NCBI GenBank assembly: GCA_016840645.1
Contig: JAEORY010000037.1
Coordinates: forward strand, 1-15,825
Direction of reading: 5' to 3'
DNA from: Candidatus Borrarchaeota archaeon
GTDB taxonomy: Archaea > Asgardarchaeota > Sifarchaeia > Borrarchaeales > Borrarchaeaceae
Length of the DNA stretch: 15,825 nt
The notes below the pieces were generated by a model. The model saw only the letters and a program-made list of their open reading frames with translations, did not search any database and was not told the DNA's origin. The translations under genes and the position numbers were made by a program. This document shows, piece after piece, positions 5,986 to 13,900 of the stretch (positions are counted from its first letter, which is position 1; each line of letters opens with the position of its first letter).

Positions 5986-7031
5986 AGAGACGTTCTTACT
6001 GCGGTTATTGATCTTTTAAATGGAGGATCTAAGACTCCCTTATCACAAATTAATGCAGTGATCAGTTCAGGTGGCGTTATATCGAAAGCGGGATTTAATA
6101 CTGGCACATCATTAGGAACTATTTGTTGATCCCTACAAAATCTAACTTCCTTTGGGTCTCGCTGTTCAACGGTGATATCTTCTAGTTTATTTGCGAAATC
6201 AAAAGTAGTTATAGGAAGGGCCACGTAGAAAGGAATCTTGTGATGTTTTGCTAAAACCGCAAGCGCATATGTTCCGATCTTATTAAATACATGACCTGTA
6301 GATAAAACGCGATCAGCGCCAACAATTACACAATCTATAAGTTTCCGATAAATGAGTATCCCTGCGGCGTTATCTGGAATAATAGTAATATTTACATCTT
6401 CTCGGGCAAGTTCAAATGCAGTGATTCTACCTTGCAGAAAAGGTCTAGTCTCTGTAGCAAACACCTTTATATTTCTCCTTCTTTCAGAAGCTAACAAGAC
6501 TATCCCTTGAGCAGTTCCATATTCACCGCTGGCCACTGCTAAGCCACCTGTATGACAATGAGTCAGAATAGTGAAATTATCCTTTATGAGTTCAAGACCA
6601 TTTTCTGCGATCTGGAGATTCATTTTTCGGTCGTCATCTATTGCTAGTTCTGCTACTCTCAAAATAAATGGTACAATTTCCTCTATGTTTGAAAGTTTTG
6701 AAATGCCTTGTAAGACCTTATCAAGGACTAATGAAAGATTCACTGCTGTTGGACGTGCTTTTATTAGTTGGACTGCTCCCTTTTTTAACTCAATTAGAAA
6801 ATTATCAAAATCAACCGAGCCATAGTTTTGTTGTTTAATATGAAATGCATGTAGCGCCAATCCATATACGCCAGCAATCGCAATGGCTGGAGCTCCTCGG
6901 ACAACCATGTTTTTTATGGCGCCTAGCACGTCTTCTAACTTTGAGCATGTTATATATTCTAACGAAGGCAGAGCGCGTTGATCTACAAAGATTAATGTTT
7001 GGGTGTCCTGTTTCCATTCAAATGGTTTCAT
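5982..7031 (-). CDS. mtnA: S-methyl-5-thioribose-1-phosphate isomerase (MtnA)
   Basis: Isomerises 5-methylthioribose 1-phosphate to the ribulose form in methionine (methylthioadenosine) salvage. The 349-residue length is normal for MtnA. Seen: VRGAPAIAIAGVYGLAL (44-60), THCHTGGLAVASGEYGTA (157-174) with catalytic Cys159, ATETRPFLQGRITAFEL (192-208), GADRVLSTGHVFNKIGTY (238-255) with catalytic Asp240, and NPAFDITPPELI near the C-terminus, which is typical of MtnA. MtnA usually has Asn-Ala or Asn-Thr after THC; here it is His-Thr. The related archaeal ribose-1,5-bisphosphate isomerase and eIF2B-like proteins share the fold but are usually shorter and lack this C-terminal motif, so MtnA is preferred. 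ATG start. A TATTTTAT string near 7064-7071 could be its promoter. It is convergent with the hydrogenase protease gene. Confidence 0.92.
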   Translation of the reverse strand: MKPFEWKQDTQTLIFVDQRALPSLEYITCSKLEDVLGAIKNMVVRGAPAIAIAGVYGLALHAFHIKQQNYGSVDFDNFLIELKKGAVQLIKARPTAVNLSLVLDKVLQGISKLSNIEEIVPFILRVAELAIDDDRKMNLQIAENGLELIKDNFTILTHCHTGGLAVASGEYGTAQGIVLLASERRRNIKVFATETRPFLQGRITAFELAREDVNITIIPDNAAGILIYRKLIDCVIVGADRVLSTGHVFNKIGTYALAVLAKHHKIPFYVALPITTFDFANKLEDITVEQRDPKEVRFCRDQQIVPNDVPVLNPAFDITPPELITALICDKGVLDPPFKRSITAVRTSL

Positions 7032-7297
7032 ATGTCTTCACAGTTCCCTTTTGAGATCTAGAAATAAAATATTTCCGATAATTCTACTATTTTATTTTTT
7101 TCAAGTCGACTTAACCTATTAAATCCTAAAACATATTTGTTTCAGTTATTATTTGAGTAAAACTGGTTATCTCCTCATTTTACAATGAATATACCAAAGA
7201 TTTGCACCTCTATTTAGAAAATGACTAAAAGAATTATCTTATTTCAGTTTCACCCCTCTCTCTCTTTACTTGAAAAGTACTATGAGAAGTACTAAAT
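7032..7297. other. Divergent intergenic region before the zinc-finger gene
   Basis: AT-rich gap serving the divergent mtnA and zinc-finger genes. I see a TATTTTAT box for mtnA near 7064-7071, a pyrimidine run CCCCTCTCTCTCTTTACTT (7253-7271), and a doubled AAGTACT motif just before the plus-strand ATG. No coding ORF or RNA gene is supported. Confidence 0.5.
7275..7293. repeat. Two AAGTACT motifs 12 bp apart at a gene start
   Basis: AAGTACT occurs at 7275-7281 and 7287-7293, ending four bases before the ATG of the zinc-finger gene. AGTACT is itself a perfect palindrome, so the pair presents two half-sites about one helical turn apart. This position would overlap the ribosome-binding region or transcription start, suggesting an operator, perhaps autoregulatory. 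A chance occurrence cannot be excluded. Confidence 0.5.
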
Positions 7298-7678
7298 ATG
7301 GTAGTCTATTGTAGCGAATGCCTTCGGCCTTTTAAAAACGTCAAAGGTTTAAACATTCATAAAGGAAAAGTCCATAAAGATGTATTACGTGCAAGGAAGG
7401 CGGTTCTGCACAAAATTGACAACCAGGCTGAAGAAATTAGGGGGCTTAAAGCAATACTCTCAACTCTCATAAATGAAATAAAATCTCTAAGGGTGTTAGG
7501 TTTTTCATCTACACATAATATCACACCAACGAATTATTTCTCAACGTCTCCTCCCATAAAACCTATGCTTTCAAATATCCCTACACCGCCAGTTGGAATG
7601 AATTACGGATGCGATCATGGAGAATTAATGAATGAGTTAAAATCTGTATTAAAAGAACGTGAACTTGCATCTGCTTGA
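7298..7678 (+). CDS. Small single C2H2 zinc-finger protein
   Basis: A 126-residue protein of unknown specific role. Residues 5-26 form a classical C2H2 finger: C5-x2-C8-x12-H21-x4-H26, with Phe12 and Leu18 at the usual hydrophobic positions. Residues about 30-68 are a likely amphipathic helix or coiled coil (heptad Leu/Ile/Val). Residues about 70-105 are Ser/Thr/Pro/Asn-rich and probably disordered, and the C-terminus (about 108-126) is a second short charged helix. A finger plus coiled coil suggests a dimeric DNA- or RNA-binding protein, but a single finger alone often binds weakly or mediates protein contacts. ATG start; GAGAAG at 7284-7289 is a weak ribosome-binding site overlapping the AAGTACT pair. 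It is isolated, with the next gene convergent. Confidence 0.82.
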   Translation: MVVYCSECLRPFKNVKGLNIHKGKVHKDVLRARKAVLHKIDNQAEEIRGLKAILSTLINEIKSLRVLGFSSTHNITPTNYFSTSPPIKPMLSNIPTPPVGMNYGCDHGELMNELKSVLKERELASA

Positions 7679-7707
7679 TTCTATACAATAATAGTTTTGG
7701 TGGAAAC

Positions 7708-8535
7708 TCAACACAAGACTCGTGAATCTAATTCACAAATTATCCTGCTTGCAGTTTTTAGACGTTTTTTCAAAGTCTCAAAATAGTGTCGATTTCTAGT
7801 TTGTTGCGGAATCTCATAGTTTGGATAGAGTTTATTTTTTAATTGAATCATAATCTTAACCAATTCCGGGAGATCTGATGAGGCAGTAGGGAAACTATAA
7901 ATCTTTTTTAGCGCATTTTTATCTTGAATCTGGATTTGTTTAAGCGCTAGTTCTATCACAGTCCTATATGCGTTTTCTACAAGTGAATACACTTCATCGT
8001 AAAAACCAATTATCCGGTTTAAAAAGTCAGATATTCGTTGTGCAAGTAATTCAAATAATTTCATTGACTCAGAAACTCCAATAATGCTGTTTAAAGAAAA
8101 ATCGTAATTTGGAGCGGGACAGTATTCTTCTAATTCTAAAGGAACTGGACCAATGATCCCGCTTATTGTAAGAACATCTATGGGACATTTTTTATCATTT
8201 ATATCGCGTCCTAGGAAAAGATAAATGAGAGGACGATATAATGACAGATACGAAGGAGATAAACTGTAAGGTTTGGCTTTGCTACATGGTAAAATAAGCA
8301 AAAATCGTCTTTTTTGAGAGGGTGTATAATTCATTAACACGAACTTAACAAAATTTTGAGTGCGTGGATGTCTCATAGCTCTATATGCATTTGCGACTCG
8401 ATCCATTTCGGAAATGTCATCTATGAATGCCCATGTATATTTTGGAAATAGCTTTCGATATTCGAAAACAGATATAGGTTCTCGCTGTTTGTTTACTCTA
8501 TTTCCGCCCCAAGTTAATTCATTTTTCATAAACAA
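7708..8535 (-). CDS. Stand-alone DUF5591 (archaeosine synthase-like) protein
   Basis: A 275-residue protein matching the DUF5591 domain of archaeosine synthase ArcS (TgtA2), which processes preQ0 at tRNA position 15 toward archaeosine. Seen: HPRTQNFVKFVLMNY (56-70), the signature LLILPCSKAKPYSLSPSY (79-96), and TISGIIGPVPLELEEYCPAPNYD (123-145), which resembles the ArcS 'T-lG-VP-ELE-yPa-hYD' block. The published ArcS signature, as I recall it, is PC-x3-KPY-x2-S-x2-H. Here PC83-84, KPY88-90 and S93 are kept, but the last position is Tyr96. The TGT and PUA domains of full-length ArcS are absent, so it is either a split subunit or a divergent relative. The listed start is TTG; the ATG two codons inside (8529-8527) is equally good. 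It lies 38 bases downstream of the HTH-PRTase gene and is probably co-transcribed with it. Confidence 0.75.
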   Translation of the reverse strand: MFMKNELTWGGNRVNKQREPISVFEYRKLFPKYTWAFIDDISEMDRVANAYRAMRHPRTQNFVKFVLMNYTPSQKRRFLLILPCSKAKPYSLSPSYLSLYRPLIYLFLGRDINDKKCPIDVLTISGIIGPVPLELEEYCPAPNYDFSLNSIIGVSESMKLFELLAQRISDFLNRIIGFYDEVYSLVENAYRTVIELALKQIQIQDKNALKKIYSFPTASSDLPELVKIMIQLKNKLYPNYEIPQQTRNRHYFETLKKRLKTASRIICELDSRVLC

Positions 8536-8573
8536 ACCAGAAAATTCAGTGTTTCTAGAATTGAGATCTATAA

Positions 8574-9362
8574 TTATGAACGATTGCTGGGTAAATTAAG
8601 GATTGTCTCGATCTTTTCGTCAGGTAATATAATTTCCTCGCGCCAGGAATCTCCAATTGCGACTAGAATAAAAAGCCCCATCACATCTGATCCAGACTTC
8701 TTTACTATGTTTATTAAGGCTCGTTGTGTTTCTCCTGAGCGAACTACATCGTCTACAACTAGAATTCTGTCTTTTCTTGAAAAACTATATTTTGGGATAT
8801 ACAGAGACATTCTAGTTCCTGAAAAGCTGGGGATATACGTTTCTTCTACAAATTCTTTAACGCCAACTTCTCTAACTCTTTTTGCAATCACTAAATCAAC
8901 TTCCATTTCATTTGCAATATGAGTTCCGATCGGAATTCCATCTGCTGCCGCTGTTAAAACCTTTGTGATACCATCTTTAGCAAATTTTTGCGTTATAACT
9001 CGTGCAACATAGCGGAGCAACAGAGTATCACCTAATAACGCTGTGTTGTCAAAGTATCCGTTATCAAATTTCAATCGGTTTCGAACTTCTTTAACAAGAT
9101 CAATTTCATTTTCCAAGATTTTTAACATTTCCTCCGTACGATCCGCATTTGGTAAGACGTGACCTCTAATGTATCGATTTAATACGGTAATAGGAAGTGG
9201 ACGTGGTGTTGAAACATTTTTAGACTCACCCCGTAATTGTGGTCTGACTTTCAGAATTTTTGATAGTTCTTCATAAGTCATTCTTTTCTTAAGGATTTTT
9301 AAGAGTTCTATACATCGTAAACGAGTTTTTATTTGCTCTAATTGTGTTAAATTACCTGACAT
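8574..9362 (-). CDS. HTH-phosphoribosyltransferase transcription regulator (GfcR-like)
   Basis: A 262-residue two-domain regulator. Residues about 10-75 are an XRE-like helix-turn-helix (MTYEELSKILKV, then TVLNRYIRGHVLPN). Residues about 105-255 are a type I phosphoribosyltransferase fold with AAADGIPIGTHIA (138-150), a flexible-loop region (160-195) and the PRPP-binding motif LVVDDVVRSGET (201-212; D204, D205). Archaeal proteins of this design include GfcR, a haloarchaeal sugar-catabolism regulator, and PurR-like factors that sense PRPP or nucleotides; the effector here is not shown. The ATG has AAAGGAGTG about 12 bases upstream. The leader contains a perfect inverted repeat (9383-9404), and a good TATA box lies at 9454-9462. 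It heads an operon with the DUF5591 gene. Confidence 0.85.
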   Translation of the reverse strand: MSGNLTQLEQIKTRLRCIELLKILKKRMTYEELSKILKVRPQLRGESKNVSTPRPLPITVLNRYIRGHVLPNADRTEEMLKILENEIDLVKEVRNRLKFDNGYFDNTALLGDTLLLRYVARVITQKFAKDGITKVLTAAADGIPIGTHIANEMEVDLVIAKRVREVGVKEFVEETYIPSFSGTRMSLYIPKYSFSRKDRILVVDDVVRSGETQRALINIVKKSGSDVMGLFILVAIGDSWREEIILPDEKIETILNLPSNRS

Positions 9363-9382
9363 TTACTGAAGCACTCCTTTGT

Positions 9383-9404
9383 AACATTTTTGTTAAAAAA
9401 TGTT
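9383..9404. promoter_or_regulatory. Perfect inverted repeat in the leader of the HTH-PRTase gene
   Basis: AACATTTTT (9383-9391), loop GTTA (9392-9395), AAAAATGTT (9396-9404): nine perfect pairs. It sits between the predicted transcription start (about 9431, minus strand) and the ribosome-binding site, 21 bases before the ATG. As DNA it is a candidate roadblock operator for autoregulation; as RNA it would be a weak, A/U-rich hairpin. Confidence 0.55.
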
Positions 9405-9453
9405 TTGAGTCTCCATAAAAATTGAATTAAATTAGTTAATTTGGCTATGGACC

Positions 9454-9462
9454 TTATAAATA
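9454..9462 (-). promoter_or_regulatory. TATA box of the HTH-PRTase gene
   Basis: On the minus strand the sequence reads TATTTATAA. Archaeal spacing would start transcription near 9431, leaving a leader of roughly 68 bases that contains the inverted repeat. This is the clearest TATA string in the gap between this gene and the dcd-like gene. Confidence 0.5.
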
Positions 9463-9552
9463 TGTTTGATATTCAAAATTAATTACTACGTGAAAATCAC
9501 AGTAGTAGGATCCTGCTTGAGTTGATTGCCCGGCTTCAGGAGGCACCGAATG

Positions 9553-10047
9553 TTAAACAACTTTGTATATTCCATCATATGAAAGAGAAATATCTGAAAC
9601 TCGTGCGAAAGATATTTGCAAGATTCGAGCGTCTCTATAGAGTTGAACTCTTGAAAATGCGGCAAGACCGACAACCAAAGGCCCTTTAAAACCAGGATCA
9701 ATGAGTGCTTCCCTTAAAAAAAGACCCATTCTATGAAGGCTACTGCGTGGATTAATGATACCTACTAAATCACCAGGCATTGTAAGATATTCATTAGTTT
9801 CTACAAGATAGAAGCCCTTTTGTAAAATAACAGCATCCTTGTCATCCCATTCTTTTTGTTTTCGCTTAGGTAAATTGCGCCTCGAATTATCAAAATCGAG
9901 AACGCCCATATCATTTTCGAGAGTGAAAATAGTTCCTATAGTGCATTCAAAACCACAAGGTTGGAGCTGTTTCTCTAAAGAAACATAATCTTGCACCAGT
10001 TGATGCTCAGTTATGAGTTCCTTAATTTTTAAATCTCCTAAGAACAA
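9553..10047 (-). CDS. dcd: dCTP deaminase / dUTPase family protein
   Basis: Member of the trimeric dUTPase/dCTP deaminase family, which makes dUMP precursors and keeps dUTP out of DNA. The 164-residue length is a little short for Dcd. Seen: INPRSSLHRMGLF (98-110), matching the family's RSS-L-R-GL motif, Glu113 followed by LIDPGFKGPL (115-124), matching the DPGFEG block, and ILQISFARV (142-150), the 'Q-sF' strand. The extended C-terminal tail of bacterial Dcd is missing. I cannot decide between dCTP deaminase, dUTPase and the bifunctional type. The TTG start is strongly supported: the minus strand carries GGTGATC, fully complementary to the 16S rRNA 3' end, four bases upstream (10052-10058). 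It is not obviously in an operon; a 190-base gap separates it from the HTH-PRTase gene. Confidence 0.85.
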   Translation of the reverse strand: MFLGDLKIKELITEHQLVQDYVSLEKQLQPCGFECTIGTIFTLENDMGVLDFDNSRRNLPKRKQKEWDDKDAVILQKGFYLVETNEYLTMPGDLVGIINPRSSLHRMGLFLREALIDPGFKGPLVVGLAAFSRVQLYRDARILQISFARVSDISLSYDGIYKVV

Positions 10048-10244
10048 ATTAGATCACCAAAAATTGACTTGATATCCCTAAATCAACAAATTTACTTGAA
10101 TATCTAGCTACTATTACATAAAATGTCCACTTCCATAAACTTTTTAAAAAAGTATGATGTAAACCTTTCTGCCTTAATAAGAAAATAACTCACTCTTTAG
10201 GTTCTTTGAACTGAGCATAATCCCTAAAAGGTATTATCTTTAGT

Positions 10245-10387
10245 GCCCTGGTGGTGTAGCACGGCCTTTAACGATTCTCACCAAGTCGTTAGCTGATATC
10301 ATTTGGGACTGTCACTCACTTATGTGCGTTTGATGCATAAGCTGGGCAATTCCCAGGACCCGGGTTCAAATCCCGGCCAGGGCGCCA
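10245..10387 (+). tRNA. tRNA-Asp(GUC) with two introns, CCA encoded
   Basis: Acceptor GCCCTGG (10245-10251) pairs with CCAGGGC (10377-10383); discriminator G10384, then CCA 10385-10387. The T-arm CCGGG-TTCAAAT-CCCGG is intact and the anticodon GTC is at 10311-10313. Introns: (1) D-loop 10268-10297, with BHB central helix CGGC 10262-10265/GCTG 10292-10295, bulges CTT and ATA, and inner stem TAACGA/TCGTTA directly adjacent. (2) 10316-10350, at 38/39, with central helix TGTC 10310-10313/GGCA 10345-10348 and inner stem CTTATG/CATAAG; the outer anticodon helix TGGGA/TCCCA leaves C32 unpaired. The spliced length is 75 nt before CCA. No clear TATA box is seen upstream. Confidence 0.92.
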
Positions 10388-10449
10388 TCCATTAAAACTC
10401 TAAGTAGTTACAGCGCATGGATAAACAGAAAATAAAGATAGATACAAGG

Positions 10450-10456
10450 TATATAA
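10450..10456 (+). promoter_or_regulatory. TATA box of tRNA-Lys
   Basis: TATATAA centred at 10453, 34 bases before the mature tRNA 5' end. By archaeal spacing transcription would begin near 10480, leaving a leader of about 7 bases. It indicates that tRNA-Lys has its own promoter rather than depending on tRNA-Asp. Confidence 0.65.
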
Positions 10457-10486
10457 TCTAACTTACGGCCATTTACTAATTAGGAC

Positions 10487-10669
10487 GGGCCCGTAGCTCA
10501 GCTAGGTAGACAAAGCCTCAATATCTTTGGCTGTAAGCGTCGGGCTTTTACGCATTACACTTAAGCAGTGAAATAAGCTTAAGCGATTAAAATGCAGAGA
10601 CACCCGATGGCCACGGGTTCAAAAGATCCAAGTGCAACGATGGATCTGAAATTCCCGTCGGGCCCGCCA
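10487..10669 (+). tRNA. tRNA-Lys(UUU) with three introns, CCA encoded
   Basis: Acceptor GGGCCCG (10487-10493) pairs with CGGGCCC (10659-10665); discriminator G10666, then CCA 10667-10669. Spliced, it has D-stem GCTC/GAGC, anticodon arm TCGGG-CTTTTAA-CCCGA with anticodon TTT at 10547-10549, and T-arm ACGGG-TTCAAAT-CCCGT. Introns: (1) about 10511-10536, at the D-loop/D-stem edge; BHB not resolved. (2) 10551-10601, canonical 37/38, 51 nt, with central helix CTTT 10545-10548/AGAG 10596-10599, inner stem GCATT/AATGC and terminal hairpin 10560-10566/10577-10583. (3) T-loop 10624-10652, with central helix TTCA 10618-10621/TGAA 10647-10650 and a perfect inner stem GATCCA/TGGATC. The spliced length is 74 nt before CCA. 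Confidence 0.93.
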
Positions 10670-10897
10670 ATTCTACAATAACCGAACTTCTGCCAGAAGG
10701 AGAATCAAAAGTTATAAAAAAGATTCGGACATTGTTGGGTAGGTAAACTAGCAGATTTTTCAGGAGAATGATTTCAGAATAAATAAGCCTTTAGGGGGAC
10801 ATAACTCCTTTCACATTATTATATTGCTAAAATTGAGACAATTAAAGAACCAATAAGTGAAGGTCATCTAATATTTATTTCAAAATGAATTTTGTAA

Positions 10898-10904
10898 TTT
10901 ATAA
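10898..10904 (+). promoter_or_regulatory. TATA box of rpoB
   Basis: TTTATAA centred 27 bases before the GTG start, which would put the transcription start at or next to the start codon, i.e. a nearly leaderless mRNA. GGAAG at 10916-10920 could instead act as ribosome-binding site if transcription starts further upstream. The preceding stretch (10670-10897) has no rpoH or other gene; it contains a 13-base dyad, CTTCTGCCAGAAG, at 10687-10699. Confidence 0.45.
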
Positions 10905-10927
10905 TCCATGAAAAAGGAAGTGCGCAG

Positions 10928-13900
10928 GTGCTCTCTCAAGAAGATAGATGGGAATTAATGAAGGCGTTTTTTATTGAAAAAGGTCTTGTAAGACAACATT
11001 TAGATTCATATAATGAATTTATTGGACGTAGTATTCAGCAAATTGTTGATGAGATTGAAAAAATAGAGCCTGACATTCCAGGCTTCCATGTTAAGTTAGG
11101 TAAGGTAGAGGTAGGAGAACCTACCATCCGCGAAGCAGACGGAGCAGTTCGACCTATAACACCTATGGAAGCCAGGATCCGAAATTTGACATATTACGCA
11201 CCTTTACAGCTTGAAATGACACCAGTAGACATCAATGAGGGCGTGGAGATACCTGGTGAAACGGCTAATGTCTATATTGGTCGCCTTCCGGTCATGCTCA
11301 AATCAAATAAGTGCCTTTTAGCACAAATGTCACCACAGGAATTAGTTGAGATTGGTGAAGATCCAAGCGATCCTGGTGGTTATTTCATTATTAACGGATC
11401 AGAAAGAGTTCTAGTCACACAAGAAGATCTTGCCCCAAATAAGATCTTGATTGAAGAAAGTAGTAGCGGCAAAACAAGTACACATATTACAAAGGTATTT
11501 TCTACAGCAAGAGGATTTCGAGCACCTGTTACTGTAGAACGAAGAAATGACGGCTCATTACGAGTTTCATTCCCTTCAGTTCCAAGAAAAATACCTTTAG
11601 CAACTGTCTTAAGAGCTCTTGGACTTGAAACCGATAAGAGTATTGTTGATGCGATTTCAAATAGACCTGAGGTGATCCGGGAACTAATACCAACTATTCG
11701 AGAAGCCACAGAAATTAAAAACATTGATGATGCATTGGATTATATTGGAAAACGAGTAGCTGTTGGACAAATGCGTGAATATAGAATTAAACGGGCACAA
11801 CAGGTACTTGATAAATACTTATTACCTCACATAGGTACAGAAGAAGCAGATCGAAAGAAAAAAGCTTATTTTTTGAGTCAAATGGCACAGCGAATACTTG
11901 AACTTTTCCTAAATATTCGAAACGCCGATGATAAAGATCATTATGCTAATAAAAGACTGAAATTAGCAGGTGATCTTTTAACGAGTCTATTTAGAGTTGC
12001 TTTTTTAAATCTGGTAAGAGATATTACCTATCAACTTGAGCGAACTGCAGTGAGAGGGAAAAAACCGAATATAAAAACAGCAGTAAGGGCAGATGTAATT
12101 ACTGAGCGCTTACGACATGCCTTAGCCACTGGGAATTGGGTAGGTGGCAAAGCAGGAGTAAGTCAATTACTAGACCGTACTAATTACATGTCTACATTAA
12201 GTCACCTTCGACGAGTTGTTTCTCCGTTAAGTCGTAGTCAACCTCATTTTGAGGCACGAGATCTTCACCCAACTCATTGGGGTAAGATATGTCCAAATGA
12301 AACACCAGAGGGGCCAAACTGTGTCTTGCCAAATACTTTAGTTACATTACCTGGTGGATCAACAAGAACTATTGGTTCTTTCCTTATTAATAATGATTGG
12401 AATAAGCAACAAGTAGTTTCGATTAATTGGAATCCTGACGGCTCTGGAAACAAGCACGCGAAAAATTGCAACGTTTCTAGATTTATTCGGAATCCCATAA
12501 AAGAGAACACTCAACTTTATCGTATTATGACAAAAATGGGTAGAGAAGTCTACGCAACTAGTGACCATCCTTTCTATTACAAATCTGATACTAGTGATAA
12601 ATGCCGAATAGACGCAAAAGACCTTAAGATTGGACATAAGGTTGCTGTATTGCCTGCTTCAACTCAAAGGCCTGACTGGTCATCTGTCATTCAGAACTTC
12701 TCTGAAGAGGTAATCATTGATGAAAATACCTTTGTAAAGAACTTACCGCCACATAGCAGGACTTGGAAAGCTGCAGTGAACAAAGCAAAAGAATTGGGTC
12801 TTTTACCACTTAGATATGACACTACCGCGTTGCCTATACTAACTAGATTAGCAAGTTTTGCGATTGGCGACGGTCATTTGAGTCTTAGAGAAAGAACAGG
12901 AAAAAGCGGAAAACACAAATCTTCAGTCTCTGTAATATTTTCTGGAAAGCCAGAAGAAATGGAAGAAATCCGCAATGACCTCAACCAGTTAGGATTTACA
13001 GCCTCTAGGCTCACTGAAATAGAGGCGACTTCGGAATTGGAAGATGGGCAAATTATTAGTGGCACAAGTTACCAAATTAGGCTTGATGATCGCATTTTGT
13101 GGACTATCTTGCACGCTCTTGGAAGTGTTGTAGATGATAAAGCAAAAAACATTCCTTCTGTTCCAAAATGGATAATGGACTGTACTTCTTCTCCTGAAAA
13201 ACTCCCAATCATCAGAGAATACTTGGCTGGATTGTTTGGTAGTAGTGAAATGAGTACTCCCTCAGTTAACAAAAGAGATGGCAAAACATTTCTTGCACCT
13301 ACTTTCTCTATCAATGTTGTAGATACAGAAGAAAACCGCAAGAAAGCAAAAAGTTTTCTTGGCCAGATAATTTCGTTATGCAAGTTTTTTGGTGTGGAAG
13401 CTGCACCAAAGGCCATTGTTACTAGAAAAGGCACTATACGAAAATCCGGCGAAAAAACAATAAAATATCGTTTGATATTTTCGTCAGAAATACATAATCT
13501 AGTTAATTTATATTCAAGAATAGGATTCGCTTATGAACAAAACAGAGAACGATTGGCTCAATATACAGTTGCGTATTTAACTGAGAAAATACGCAAGACT
13601 AATTTCAGAATGAAATCAGCTGAAATAACCTGGGCAAATCGAAACAAGCCCTTTGAAGAACTCTGGGAAATTTTGGTAACGGAATTGCCTAGAATTATTG
13701 TTGAGAACCCGCTAGTGACTAAGCATGATATTAAAAACTGGTCAAGAAATGATAACTTTGATGCAGACAAGATAAGAATTCAAGCAAAGAACTTCCCAAA
13801 ATTCGAGGAATGGATAGCGAAGAACGCTGTCAAGCCAGATTCTAATATCGGTCTTGTATGGGAAGAGATTACAGAAATTGAACTCGTTGATTTGAAAAAT

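Noticed and set aside
9486..9701. Overlapping minus-strand frame at the 3' end of the dcd-like gene
   Set aside because: Shares bases with the dcd-like frame, has no motif and no plausible start signal; a shadow.
10687..10699. CTTCTGCCAGAAG dyad upstream of rpoB as an operator or terminator
   Set aside because: Single short palindrome with one central base and no T-tract or nearby partner; too little to call.
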